Positions 36,206 through 45,606 of a stretch of DNA of 64,000 bases are shown here, in pieces (within the stretch, counting starts at the first letter, position 1; each line of letters opens with the position of its first letter). The notes under the pieces were generated by a model. That model searched no databases, had not been told where the DNA came from, and was given only the letters and a program-made list of their open reading frames with translations. The stretch is from Rhodopseudomonas sp. P2A-2r (lineage in GTDB: Bacteria; Pseudomonadota; Alphaproteobacteria; Rhizobiales; Xanthobacteraceae): positions 1,768,001 through 1,832,000 of the forward strand of contig NZ_CP110389.1 of NCBI RefSeq assembly GCF_026015985.1, written 5' to 3'. The translations under genes were made by a program, and so were the position numbers.

Positions 36206-36235
36206 GCCGGCGTCGGTCGCGCTCGCCGGCTGTTT
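36206..36235 (+). terminator. Possible terminator after the Rid gene
   Basis: 7-bp stem GCCGGCG (36206-36212) / CGCCGGC (36224-36230) with an 11-base loop, followed by TGTTTCGG. It is 23 bases after the stop codon. The T-run is weak. Confidence 0.5.
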
Positions 36236-36410
36236 CGGTTGCCTTTCAAATCGGCATGCTCCTTCTGAAGTTCGGGCGCGTTTATGTCGTCGTTATCGAT
36301 GCACGAAGTCCGCCAACGGCATATTACGCGCGCCCTTGTCGGTTTTGAATCGAACGAACTTGCGAATGGGCGGCGCCATGTTCACGTCGCATCACTTCAA
36401 GGATAGTCGA

Positions 36411-36779
36411 ATGAATCTAGATCTTGCCGATCCGATCCGCCAACTCGGTCTGATTTGTGGACTTGCCTACATCCCTCATAGCCTCGCCAAATTCACGGCA
36501 CGTGACAGTGTGTTCGGATTTTTTCAAGCTGCCGGGTTTCGTCCGGTCGCACTGTTTGTCTACACGTCGCTTCTCGTTGAGATAACCGTTACTGTTTGCA
36601 TGACGTTCGGGATATTCATGACGTTCGCCGGCTGGATATCGGCGATATTTATGCTGACCGCCGCAGCTTCCGTGCTGAAGGTTTCTGGCGGCGAATGGAG
36701 CTGGAATCTCGGCGGTTGCGAATACCACGTGTTTTGGGCGCTGTGCTCGTTGGTCGTCGCGCTTCACGCGACAACCTAA
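36411..36779 (+). CDS. DoxX family membrane protein
   Basis: A 122-residue protein with four hydrophobic segments: LGLICGLAYIPHSLAKF with the DoxX-type 'RxxxGxxHxxxK' look, VALFVYTSLLVEITVTVCMTFG, AGWISAIFMLTAAASVL and WALCSLVVALHA, plus GGEWSWNLGGCEYHVFW, the family's conserved pre-TM4 region. DoxX-like proteins sit in the inner membrane; their role (quinone-linked or redox) is poorly known. ATG 36411 has AAGGA 8 bases upstream; upstream in-frame ATGs lack support. Next downstream gene is the AraC regulator on the same strand after 238 bases of no visible content. Confidence 0.85.
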   Translation: MNLDLADPIRQLGLICGLAYIPHSLAKFTARDSVFGFFQAAGFRPVALFVYTSLLVEITVTVCMTFGIFMTFAGWISAIFMLTAAASVLKVSGGEWSWNLGGCEYHVFWALCSLVVALHATT

Positions 36780-37017
36780 TCCCAGTGCTCTTGGATCGCG
36801 CTCGGCTGGTCGTGCGTCTCAGGCGTCTTAAGACGACGTGTCGCTTTTACTGGAGCTTATTGACGTCGATGCCGTGGGTGAAGCTAAGCAGAATGGGACA
36901 ACTTAGCGGCCCCCACTTGTGAGAACAGAAAACTCGAACGTTTCCAACATGCTCAAGCGTTAAGGTGTGCCTCATAGTTTAATCCATTGACGGCGAGCGA
37001 TCGTTAATCCTACATTT

Positions 37018-37950
37018 ATGCGGGTATATCGAGATCGGCTAGAGATGCGTCTCTTTCGGACTTTTACCTTCGCCGACACGCACGGTCTGCTGACCTTGCC
37101 GACTTGCCAAGTGCGGTTTTCCACCGAAAACTGCGGCTGGTCCTCGTTGTTCGTTTCATATCAGAGTGAAGCGCCTTTTCATGCCGACCTTCACCCCTTG
37201 GATCATCATCTCATCGTCTTGCATTTGACTGGCCCGGTGCGCATAGACGGAAATGTCGATGACAATCCCAGCAGTAAAGTCGTTTCTCCTGGCTGCATAG
37301 GTTTCTGGCCGGCTGGTCGCAAGTTTAGCATTACCTTGCGAGATCAGTTGGAAACAATCCACCTGTATTTGAGCTCAACCGTCATGCGAAAGGCTGCGGA
37401 CCAGCTAGGGTATGTGTCTGGCAAAATAAGCTACCGGCCATTGTTCGCTATAAAAGATGAGTTGCTGGAGCAGCTGATCATGGAAGCATGGCGAGTTGCG
37501 GCTAAGCGTTCCGATCGATCAAATCTTTATGCAGATCAGGTAGCATTGTCGATTGCAACTCGGCTCGTCTGGATAAATGCTCAAGCCATCCAGGAACCGG
37601 AGTGCGACAAAGGGCTGACCAGCGCGCAGTTGGAAAAAATTAGGAACCACATTGACCAAAATCTAGACAGCCATTTACGGTTGCAGGACCTGAGCGATCT
37701 GATCGGTCATAGCGCGTCATATTTTTCCCGCCAATTCAAAAATGCCACGAGCAAATCACCTCATCAGTTTATCGTGGTGCAACGCGTAGAGCGCGCCAAG
37801 CGCCTTCTTCGACATACAACAAATTCGATAGCAGAAATTGCGCTTGACTGCGGATTTTCGCACCAAGAGCACCTGACCCATGTTTTCCGAAGGATCGCAG
37901 GCGTTACTCCTGGCAGCTATCGGAAAGCGTCCCACGATTCTGTTGCGTAG
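37018..37950 (+). CDS. AraC family transcriptional regulator
   Basis: A 310-residue regulator: N-terminal AraC-binding-like domain (about 30-180) and C-terminal double helix-turn-helix (about 205-305), with HIDQNLDSHLRLQDLSDLIGHSASYFSRQFK and the second helix pair IAEIALDCGFSHQEHLTHVFRRIAGVTPGSYR. The organisation matches the regulators often found beside monooxygenase or hydrolase genes. It converges on the P450 ferredoxin-reductase operon (stop 38027), so it may regulate that operon. Start ATG 37018 or 37045; no clear ribosome site for either. Confidence 0.9.
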   Translation: MRVYRDRLEMRLFRTFTFADTHGLLTLPTCQVRFSTENCGWSSLFVSYQSEAPFHADLHPLDHHLIVLHLTGPVRIDGNVDDNPSSKVVSPGCIGFWPAGRKFSITLRDQLETIHLYLSSTVMRKAADQLGYVSGKISYRPLFAIKDELLEQLIMEAWRVAAKRSDRSNLYADQVALSIATRLVWINAQAIQEPECDKGLTSAQLEKIRNHIDQNLDSHLRLQDLSDLIGHSASYFSRQFKNATSKSPHQFIVVQRVERAKRLLRHTTNSIAEIALDCGFSHQEHLTHVFRRIAGVTPGSYRKASHDSVA

Positions 37951-38026
37951 GCCTTGGCAAGGGTCTCCCAGAATGCGCCACTACACTGCTCCCGGCATGC
38001 AAGTTTGGCGAGGGTCAATCAATCGC

Positions 38027-39210
38027 TCAGATGCTGAGAGCGATATCTCGCGCAGGGCCGTCAGCAAGAAGTTTGCGTGCAGACATATGCACGGCGGGAG
38101 CATTCAGAGTCTCGACTGCCGTGACGAGCCCATTCCGTGACCGCACCACGACCTGCCCGCCTTTTTCGGTTTGTGTCAGACGTGCCGTGTCGTCGGGGGC
38201 GGCTAAGCCCGCAATTTGTAGTTTGTACTTGCCCTGATCGCTCCAAAACCACGGCAGTGCCGCGTAAGGAGCAGGGCGGCCCACAATCACCTCGGCAAGG
38301 CATCGTCCGTGATCGACTGCTGCCTGTACCGATTCAAGACGAATGAGTGTAGGGCCGAATGGATCGGGAAAAGCCGCACAGTCTCCGACGGCGTGAATCG
38401 TTGGATCCGCGGTCGTCAGATAGCGGTCTGTTACGATACCGTTGCGGACACTCAATCCGGCCGCCTCTGCAAGCTCGGTATTCGGAATAACCCCGGTCGC
38501 CAAGATTACGCAGTCGGCGGGCAGGAAACATCCGTCGCTCAGCGACACCCCGCACACCCGACCATCCGACTGCGCATCCACAGATGCAGCGAATCTGTTC
38601 AGGAATATCGAAACCCCATGCTCGCAGTGAATCTGTTGCACGATTGTCGACATCTGAGGTGAGATGGCCCGTGCCATCAATCGTCCTGCACTCTCGACAA
38701 TACTGACTTCGATACCCGCCTCGCGCGCGACCGCGGCGAACTCCAACCCAATGAAGCCCCCTCCGATCACGACGGCGCGCCGCATCGTGGCCATTTCGCT
38801 ACGCAGGCGCCGCGCATCTTCAATGGATCGCAAGGCATGGACGCCCGGTAGACTAACCCCCTTGATCGGTGGTGAGGCGATCCGAGTACCGGTGGCCAAA
38901 ACCAGAATATCCCAATCAAGATGTCGCCCGTCATCCAGTGTAATGCGTTTTTCTCGACGATCCAATGCCGTGACGCGCCGTTCGCGCAAGAGGGAGATCC
39001 GATTCTCGTGATAGAAAGACAGATTGCGTAAGTACAGTCTCTCTTCGTTACCCTCTTTCAGGTAGGCCTTCGAAAGAGGCGGGCGCTGATAGGGAGGGAG
39101 GCGTCATCACCTACCAATGTAATGTCGCCCGCAAAACCCTTTTGTCGCAAGCTTGCGGCAAGTTGGAAGCCTGCTTGGCCGGTGCCGACCACCAATACGC
39201 GCTCGGTCAT
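38027..39210 (-). CDS. FAD-dependent ferredoxin reductase of a P450 system, frameshifted
   Basis: Reading from ATG 39210 gives the FAD motif VLVVGTGQAGFQLAASL and then a stop. The rest, from YQRPPLSKAYLKEG onward, is in another frame and runs to 38027, including the NAD motif VVIGGGFIGLEFAA, VILATGVIPNTELA and GDCAAF (FAD pyrophosphate). One missing base in the C tracts around 39092-39098 (plus-strand AGGGAGGGAGG) restores about 394 residues, the normal length of palustrisredoxin/putidaredoxin reductases. It starts as TGATG at the old end of the ferredoxin gene. With the ferredoxin lesions, this P450 chain is probably out of use or partly mis-sequenced. Confidence 0.85.
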
Positions 39211-39533
39211 CAAAAGTGGCTTTCGGGTAGGTGCATAATCATTCCATCCATTTCGGGCCGCATAATGAGTTAGCAGTCTGGGCGATAATTGTTGCGCAAT
39301 TCAGAGGCTTCGACGGCTAGCAACTCCTCTGCAGTCTTGCCACGCATAGGACACCAGTTAATAGATTGCGGTGCCACATAAACGTGGCTGATCCCGCAAC
39401 TCGTCGATACGCCGCAGTTTGCGGAGGTTCCTGTGATGCCGTTATCCAATGCAATACGCATCAATGTCTCGCCCGCGGTTGCAGTAACAGTCGTCGCGTC
39501 TCCCAATTCGATGCTAAGGATAAGTGTTTCCAT
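39210..39533 (-). pseudogene. [2Fe-2S] ferredoxin of a P450 system, broken (nonsense codon and lost Cys ligand)
   Basis: Starts ATG 39533 and runs 87 residues to TAA at 39272-39270. In the same frame after the stop the sequence LIMRPEMDGMIMHLPESHF continues to TGA at 39210, which is the usual C-terminus of P450-type ferredoxins, so the TAA replaces CAA (Gln) after the fourth cluster Cys (RPDC-Q-L). The cluster motif C-x5-C-x2-C reads CGVSTSCGIS: the third Cys is Ser. Either lesion alone would disturb the protein; together they mark a pseudogene. An intact relative is at 56911-57234. Confidence 0.85.
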
Positions 39534-39583
39534 GACGACATCCTCGACGTCTTAGACGTGAACCTGACGGCTTGTCTCGTGCG

Positions 39584-40780
39584 TCAGTCAAACTCAACCT
39601 CTACTTCGAGTAATTCGTAGGCGCGCACAACGTTATTCATCAGCCGTTTTTCATTTCGGATGTGGAAGCGCCGTACGCGGCTCAGCAAGGCCGTTAAGAG
39701 GGATACGATTTCCAGGCGAGCAAGGTTCATGCCCAAGCATTGATGTGTACCGAAACCGAAGGCGAGATGCATGTTCGCGTTGTGCCGGGTAACGTCGAAG
39801 CGGTCTGGGTTCTCGAATTGTCGCGGGTCCCGGTTTGCCGCACCATAGAAACAGATCACACGGCTGTCTTTGGGAATAGTGACTCCATCGATCTGAACGT
39901 CATTGGCAACATATCGGCTAAAACCCTGCAGCGGAGCTTCGAGTCGCAACACCTCGTTTACTGCATTGCGCACCAACGCATTGTCATTGCGCACCTTGTC
40001 CCATTGATCGGGCGATCGTGCGAAGTGCCATACAGCCGAGACAATGCCAGAGATGGTGGTGTCAAGACTTGGTACAAGATAGTCGCCCATTAGAACTGAG
40101 ACGGCTTCTTTGGGAACGGCGCCACTGTCGGCCGCATCGAGGATGGCATCGGCCCAGCTCCCCTTGCGAAGCTTGCCACGCACCGCCTGGCTGCTAGCGT
40201 ATTCCACCATCTCCCCCAATACCGGAAGCGACCGCAACGTGCGCTCGTTCGCCGGACCGAAACAATTGAAGGCGGCTTCTGACCATTCCAGCATCCGTTC
40301 GCGCCCCTCTTCGGCAACGCCAACCGCGTTCGACACGATCTTCAGCGGCAAATATTGAGCAAGGTCCTTGACCGCGTCGAACCGTCCGCCCCGATCGCCC
40401 AGCAACCGGTCGACGAGCCCCTCGCTCTCCATGCGGATCTCGTCCTGCAGACCCTTGAGGGCACCTGGTGTCATGGGAGCAGCTGTAATTTTACGAAGGC
40501 GGGTGTGCATATCGCCATCGCTGCAGAGTGTGTTGCCGACCAGAAGAGTGTTTAGTTGATCGTTCATCATCACGCCTCGTCCAGACACGAAATTTGCGTC
40601 ATCGCTGAGCGCCTGCCTGACAGGCGAATAGCGCGTCAAGGCATACATCTCGTATTTTGTTAGCCAGACAACCGGACCCATGTCGCGCAGCATGTCATAG
40701 CCCGGAAAAGGATGGGGCAACGCGCCGTCGTGATAGGGATCGTAATCAGATTGGGGAATTCGATTATTCGTGTCGAGCAT
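39584..40780 (-). CDS. Cytochrome P450 (class I, soluble)
   Basis: A 398-residue bacterial P450. I-helix LVPSLDTTISG (acid-alcohol pair Asp-Thr kept, while the usual Gly is Ser), K-helix ExxR in EVLR, and haem loop FGFGTHQCLG with Cys348. The substrate-recognition part differs clearly from the second P450 (55662). It heads the minus-strand operon P450 - ferredoxin - reductase, of which the two redox partners are damaged; the P450 frame itself is intact. It could be served by the intact ferredoxin at 56911. Substrate cannot be read; an aromatic acid or phenol is likely for this type of cluster. Confidence 0.93.
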   Translation of the reverse strand: MLDTNNRIPQSDYDPYHDGALPHPFPGYDMLRDMGPVVWLTKYEMYALTRYSPVRQALSDDANFVSGRGVMMNDQLNTLLVGNTLCSDGDMHTRLRKITAAPMTPGALKGLQDEIRMESEGLVDRLLGDRGGRFDAVKDLAQYLPLKIVSNAVGVAEEGRERMLEWSEAAFNCFGPANERTLRSLPVLGEMVEYASSQAVRGKLRKGSWADAILDAADSGAVPKEAVSVLMGDYLVPSLDTTISGIVSAVWHFARSPDQWDKVRNDNALVRNAVNEVLRLEAPLQGFSRYVANDVQIDGVTIPKDSRVICFYGAANRDPRQFENPDRFDVTRHNANMHLAFGFGTHQCLGMNLARLEIVSLLTALLSRVRRFHIRNEKRLMNNVVRAYELLEVEVEFD

Positions 40781-41026
40781 TGGTATTCCTCCTCTGTGGT
40801 CGCGGCTTGGTGTTGACTGCTCTTGCCTTGGCGCAGGTTACGTTTCTTAATCCAATTTAATATGCTTCTTCCCGCCGCGAGTCGGATCGAGCATCGATCC
40901 TCGGCCAGCCGCGGCTCACGTAAGCACTCAACGGCATCTGGAGATCTTTCCCGATCTCCTCCGGAAACCGATTCTGCTTGACGATGCCTCGAACCATCGC
41001 CAAATGCCGGCGGTTCACGTAGTCAA

Positions 41027-41965
41027 TCAAGACGATTCCGGCGTAAAAGCCGGTATGATATAAGGCTTTCGAGACTTGTCTCCGTCGCGCAAATTGACTT
41101 CAGCGACCTGGTTTCCGCTAGCAGTGACCCAGGTTAGATGGCGCTGCCAGAGAACTGGATCGTGACCGGGAATAATGCGATTTGTCTCGTTTTTCAAAAA
41201 TTCGCGCATTTGCAGAAACGTTTTGATTTGGTTGAATGAGTTGCCTTGATTGTACCCTGGCGGCCACATCTTCTCGACATTCGAGTACCAATAGACGGCG
41301 TCTCCAGCGACCGCGAATGGTCCATTATGCGTCCGGATCATAAAGAATTGAGTGCCAAACGTGTGTGAATCTTTAGCGAGATGAGCCGTGATGCCCGGCA
41401 GAATTTCTTCCTCTCCACGAACAAAGCAGAGCCGACCCGTGGCCAATCCCTCCGCGGCGTGAACAAGATCTTCTGGGTCAAACGACGAAAGTATCCAGGC
41501 TCTCTCTTCGTCAGAGTTCATGTTCTGGTGGGCGCTACATACTGCTTCCGACCACCCGAGATATTCGTCGAGCTGGATATACAGTTTGGCGTTTGGGAAC
41601 GCGCGAAAATTTCCAATATGATCGAAATGCATGTGGGTGACCAAAATGACGTCCACGTCCTCCGGTGAGAAGCCCACCCTTTCCAGAACGTCCTTTGGCT
41701 CCTCCCAGCCCGAGAAGGAATAACGCTTCAGCCATTCGCCCTTCTGGAAGCCGCAATCAACAAGAGCCACATGCTGTTTGCCGCCGACTTCGCCGCCGAC
41801 GACCAGTGTGTAGATCATCGGAACCGTGACGATGCCCTTGTTGCTGTAAAGACCCGAGCCCCCAAAGAAGTCGTACGGCATATGCGACTGACAGTAAGCG
41901 AGAGGCCAAATCGAATAGTCTGTGTCACGAGCCGGATGAACGTCTAAAAGAGGGGGCAGCTTCAT
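41027..41965 (-). CDS. MBL-fold hydrolase (N-acyl-homoserine-lactonase-like family)
   Basis: A 312-residue metallo-beta-lactamase-fold protein. Zinc motif THMHFDH (about residue 110), further ligands in AKDSHTFGTQF, the Asp of AVAGDAVYWYS and His in IIPGHDPVLW. The IPGHD end and the long insert with Trp are typical of the AHL-lactonase-like group seen in amide or lactone catabolism. ATG 41965 has GGGAG 7 bases before it; an upstream in-frame codon (41998) is less likely. No operon partner within 240 bases. The gap 40781-41026 to the P450 promoter has no gene. Confidence 0.87.
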   Translation of the reverse strand: MKLPPLLDVHPARDTDYSIWPLAYCQSHMPYDFFGGSGLYSNKGIVTVPMIYTLVVGGEVGGKQHVALVDCGFQKGEWLKRYSFSGWEEPKDVLERVGFSPEDVDVILVTHMHFDHIGNFRAFPNAKLYIQLDEYLGWSEAVCSAHQNMNSDEERAWILSSFDPEDLVHAAEGLATGRLCFVRGEEEILPGITAHLAKDSHTFGTQFFMIRTHNGPFAVAGDAVYWYSNVEKMWPPGYNQGNSFNQIKTFLQMREFLKNETNRIIPGHDPVLWQRHLTWVTASGNQVAEVNLRDGDKSRKPYIIPAFTPESS

Positions 41966-41998
41966 GTCATGTCTCCCGTTGCGGAATACGCCAGTCAC

Positions 41999-42359
41999 GA
42001 AACTGACATCATCAAGACTGGGTATCCTGCAAATTCATGATGCCTTCTGCCGAATCCTGCCATGCGCCTGGCTTTATGAGAAACGCGCGTTTCACGTTGT
42101 GGACCCGCGTCAGCAGGGTACTCTGCAGAGACCTCCCAGCAGCGGATCCGGGCGTGCCTCTCCTCATCAAGGTCTCATGCGACGGAAAGTCCGACGATCG
42201 ATGCTCGCAAGCCGCCATAGGCGTCCGTCAACGGGCAGCCCGGCTGTCGTGCCGGCGTCCTGTTCGACTTGCGGCTAACTCCGACAGCGCGCCGGAACGC
42301 GCCGAACATGTTCCAACAACGCTGGAGTTTCAGGAAGATCGCTGAATCCGCCGTAGAGT
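41999..42359. other. 361-base intergenic region without recognisable gene
   Basis: Between the MBL gene start and the terminator of the outer-membrane protein gene. Several overlapping short open frames exist on both strands, none with a ribosome site or a familiar sequence. It must hold the MBL gene's promoter. Confidence 0.4.
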
Positions 42360-42403
42360 AAAAAAAGAGCGGGAGGTTCGCCCCGAGGCAAGCCATCCCG
42401 CTC
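42360..42403 (-). terminator. Rho-independent terminator of the outer-membrane protein gene
   Basis: On the minus strand GAGCGGGA (42403-42396) pairs with TCCCGCTC (42374-42367), with a second inner stem between, followed by seven T (42366-42360). It is 35 bases after the stop codon at 42438. One of the two clearest terminators in the window. Confidence 0.92.
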
Positions 42404-42437
42404 AGTTCGGCTACGGCGAATCTAGCACGAGCAAAGA

Positions 42438-43568
42438 TCAGAACTTCACTGTAATGCCAGTATAGACCGTGGATTGCGTGCAGCTCTTAGTACTCTGGCC
42501 GGATGCGGCGACCGTGCAGACGCCGGGCGTTGCGTTATGGTCAAGACCGTGCACGTTTTGCCAATAGGAGTAGGCCACCCAAAGATCGACAGCGTGCGCA
42601 TGCTTCGGACCCATGAAGGCTTTACCGGCATCGAACGTCAAGCGGATCGGCTCGCTGTTAAACTCCGTTTTGCTCGCGGTACTGAAACGTCCAACACCGG
42701 AGAGCGCCGGGAGCCCATTCGAGTCGCCCTTCGGTCCGATCCAGCTCGCGCGGCCACTGATGGAGAAAAACTGCATATTCTCCGGGAGGAAGCCCAAGTC
42801 CATGTACCAATTCGTCTCGATTGCCCATGTGGTTTTGAATTCGATGTTGCCGTCGGCCTGGCAGCTCACGCCGGGAACGCCTGGACCAAACAGACCGCAC
42901 TGAGTGAAAGCGATGTGATTGAATTCTTTGTATGCCAGGGGCGCCACATTGAAGAAGCCCTTGTAAGGGAGATCGAACGCGAATTGCAAACCGGCGACGA
43001 ATTGGCGATCGGCGGGAGCGAGAAAGGTATTCGTCGTTTCACCGAAAGCCCCAACTTCCAACGAAATATTGCGCAGAGGTCCTAGGCTGAAGGCCTTGGT
43101 GTCAAAGATTTCATTGAGGCCGAAAGTGCTGCGCAGAAGACCGAAGAATTCCGTGGCGCCCGCACAATCTGCCACAGCCCCGGTAATGGTGACCCCAGGT
43201 GCTACACAGGGACTGGCCGCATCGTTGTGACCCGACTTGAGCATCGAGAAGGTCAGGAAGTTGGTACCGTATTGCCACGCATCGAAGTGGGTGAACGAAT
43301 AGACGCTCTTCGGCGTCGTGCCGTTGATTGAGCCGTCCGGTCGAGCACTGAACATGCCCGGATCGACACCTTTGGGCATCCAGGAATATGTGACCCGATT
43401 GTCGACGATAAGAAAGAATGGCAGATCGGCAGGCTTCGAAGGCGCCTTAAACGAATTGCTTAGCGCTGGCGCATCTTGATCAGCTGCGGCAGCAAATTGA
43501 ATTGTCCCAGCCGTTATTGCTATTAAGCAAGCCGTGATCGCTATTGTCCGATTAAAGTAATGCATCAA
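42438..43568 (-). CDS. Putative outer-membrane beta-barrel channel (Tsx-like)
   Basis: A 376-residue protein with a Sec signal peptide (residues about 1-28, ending FAAAADQ) and an all-beta look: alternating hydrophobic/polar strands and a C-terminal Phe (YTGITVKF), the usual signature for outer-membrane insertion. Sections such as YSFTHFDAWQYGTNFLTFSMLKSGH resemble nucleoside-channel (Tsx/OmpK) proteins, and paired Cys residues suggest disulphide-held loops. Likely role: uptake pore for the cluster's substrate. It has its own terminator and is preceded by a long AT-rich regulatory region. The specific family assignment is moderate. Confidence 0.7.
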   Translation of the reverse strand: MMHYFNRTIAITACLIAITAGTIQFAAAADQDAPALSNSFKAPSKPADLPFFLIVDNRVTYSWMPKGVDPGMFSARPDGSINGTTPKSVYSFTHFDAWQYGTNFLTFSMLKSGHNDAASPCVAPGVTITGAVADCAGATEFFGLLRSTFGLNEIFDTKAFSLGPLRNISLEVGAFGETTNTFLAPADRQFVAGLQFAFDLPYKGFFNVAPLAYKEFNHIAFTQCGLFGPGVPGVSCQADGNIEFKTTWAIETNWYMDLGFLPENMQFFSISGRASWIGPKGDSNGLPALSGVGRFSTASKTEFNSEPIRLTFDAGKAFMGPKHAHAVDLWVAYSYWQNVHGLDHNATPGVCTVAASGQSTKSCTQSTVYTGITVKF

Positions 43569-44249
43569 AGTCCCCCAATTTGAAACGAACGGCCCAAGAA
43601 GCGGCTATCATTCGATGGAGGATCATCGTCTGTGAGAACCCGTAGCTCAAGATGATGAGATGTCTTGGTGTCGCATTTAGTATGCTCGTCATAATAATAC
43701 GACAGTGATATCAATTATGAGAAGAATAATAGCTGGAATGATATATTTTATATCTCCTTGAGTAATGATCGATCGATCATGCTGCTTCGATCAATTTCTC
43801 AAAGTGCGCGGATCACATCAGAAACGATACTGCCTCGTTGAATGCTCGCTATGATGCGTTGGGTTGCGGTCGGCCTCCTCATTCATTCCTCGTATCCCAG
43901 CCTCTCCTCACGGCGCCCTCGATGCTGGCGAAGGCGTTGCTGGCTATATCAGCGTGTCGATATCGACCGCAACGCCATGCCTGCGCCGTCGCATCGAAAC
44001 GAGCAGCGAGCTCGCCGCCGCGCTGCTCCATGCGTTACCGGTCCGCGCAACAATCGATGAGCGAGGCAGAGCCATGCAAGGTGATGGCAGCGTGATCGCG
44101 ACCTCGTTCATGGATCTCGTCGCCACTGAAATCCGGATCACGAATGAGCGTAGTAGCGGCGATGGTCGCCGTTCAATCTATCCACATGCTGGTCAGAGAA
44201 ACGTCCCGGATGTGCCGTCGGGACACGCGGTAGAGAAGTGATCGACCAG
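43569..44249. other. 681-base AT-rich intergenic region with a 16-bp palindrome
   Basis: No gene is recognised. The part 43660-43800 is much richer in A/T than its surroundings and contains the perfect palindrome ATGATCGATCGATCAT at 43765-43780, about 200 bases before the outer-membrane protein start. An open frame 43864-44241 on the plus strand has no familiar sequence and no ribosome site. The low GC suggests a promoter region or imported DNA. Confidence 0.5.
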
Positions 44250-44495
44250 TCAAAGTGAACCTTCCCGATTCGTGAGCTGAACTCCATAATTCGGACCATC
44301 GATGAAGTGGATGCCAGCGCATTTCAGCGCATCGCAGACCTTCACGACAGTGCCGTAGTGGGCTTCAATGAATCCTTCGGAGGCCTCAAGACGCCGAATG
44401 GTCGATATAGACACTCCAGCCCGTTTACATAACTCGAATTGACCCCATCCCAGCAACGCCCGCGCCGCCTTGATCTGGTTGGTAACCGTCAGCAT
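44250..44495 (-). CDS. Small XRE-family helix-turn-helix protein
   Basis: An 81-residue protein that is almost only an HTH_3 domain: QIKAARALLGWGQFELCKRAGVSISTIRRLEASEG (residues about 7-41), followed by a short tail ending with HFIDGPNYGVQL. The tail type 'G-I-x-F-I-x-x-x-GVR' is common in rhizobial short XRE regulators ('EFTNGDEPGVRL'). It may act as a simple repressor; no antitoxin partner is visible next to it. Neighbouring bases 44496-44753 show no gene. Confidence 0.85.
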   Translation of the reverse strand: MLTVTNQIKAARALLGWGQFELCKRAGVSISTIRRLEASEGFIEAHYGTVVKVCDALKCAGIHFIDGPNYGVQLTNREGSL

Positions 44496-44753
44496 GCCAA
44501 GTCCTGTAAATACGCGTTGGCAAAAACAGTCATGTATTACGGCCTATCGTTGCTCAGTCCGGGGTAAATCCCCTTGCACCGGATTGTTTGCCGAAACGGT
44601 AACTGCCGTGAGTGTAGCGAACTCGCCTAAACCGCATCGAACGAGGCTGCCGCGGCAAAATCCAATACGAAGTCTATAAGCGCCGTGACACGCGAAATGA
44701 TCATTCCCGTCACTATTGAACCTGCGTCGCACGCCGCCCCTCCGCCTCTGGCA

Positions 44754-45606
44754 TCAATTCGTCAGAGCGGCTTCGTTGGTTACCTCTGTCGCTCCGCGAT
44801 CGAGCCAACCCGGGTCGATGCGCGGCAGGGGGATCGCATCTATGAGAAGCTTGGTGTAGGGATCCGTCGGATTCGCGAAAATGTCGTCACATCGACCGTG
44901 CTCGACAACTAGTCCATGGCGCATAACGTATACACGGTCGCATACTGATCGGATCACCGAGAGATCATGACTGATAAAAGCCATTGCGAGCCCCATCTCG
45001 CGGGTCAGAGATTTCAATAGGTTCAAGGTCTGGGCCTGCGTCGAGACGTCCAGGCCGGAGACGATCTCGTCTGCCAAGACAAAATCTGGCTCAAGCAAAG
45101 CTGCACGCGCGATTCCAACCCGTTGTCGTTGCCCGCCTGACAACTCTTGCGGCGAACGATCAAGACAGCTGATGGGTAGGCCGACACGATCGAAAAAATC
45201 GCACGCGTCTCTCTGCGTCGGCGCTATTCTTCGCCACGAGATGAAACAAAAGAGGCTCCGTCAATATTTGGCGTATGCTCCGCCGAGGATTGAGCGAGCT
45301 CATCGGATCCTGAAAGATCATCTGCATGCGCCGCCGCATTGGCCTGATCTGCCGCTCCGGCATATGTGTTATGTCCGTCCCGTCGAAGGAAATGCTGCCC
45401 TCGGTAACCTCAGTCAGTCTCAGCAGCGCTCGGCCAAGGGTCGACTTTCCGGAACCCGACTCGCCGACGATCCCTACGGTCTCGTGACGATCGATGTAAA
45501 TATCGATGCCGTGCAGCACCTTGTGCTCACCGGCGTTGCTTTGGGAGCGGCGGTGTCTGCCGTAGACGACCTCAATACCGGTCGCAGAGATCAAGGGCTC
45601 AGACAT
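44754..45606 (-). CDS. Dipeptide/opine type ABC ATPase (DppF-like), frameshifted
   Basis: The first part from ATG 45606 holds Walker A GESGSGKSTL and Q-loop QMIFQDPMSSLNPR and stops near 45160. The second part, in another frame, has LSGGQRQRVGIARAALL, Walker B FVLADEIVSGLD and FISHDLSVI, and ends at 44754. The junction is an A6 run (T6 in the sense strand) at 45193-45198: removing one base gives RVRFFDRVGLP and a whole protein of about 283 residues. Walker B has Ile where DppF has Pro (ADEPVS). The start overlaps the upstream ATPase gene by 8 bases. Either a sequencing indel or inactivation. Confidence 0.83.
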
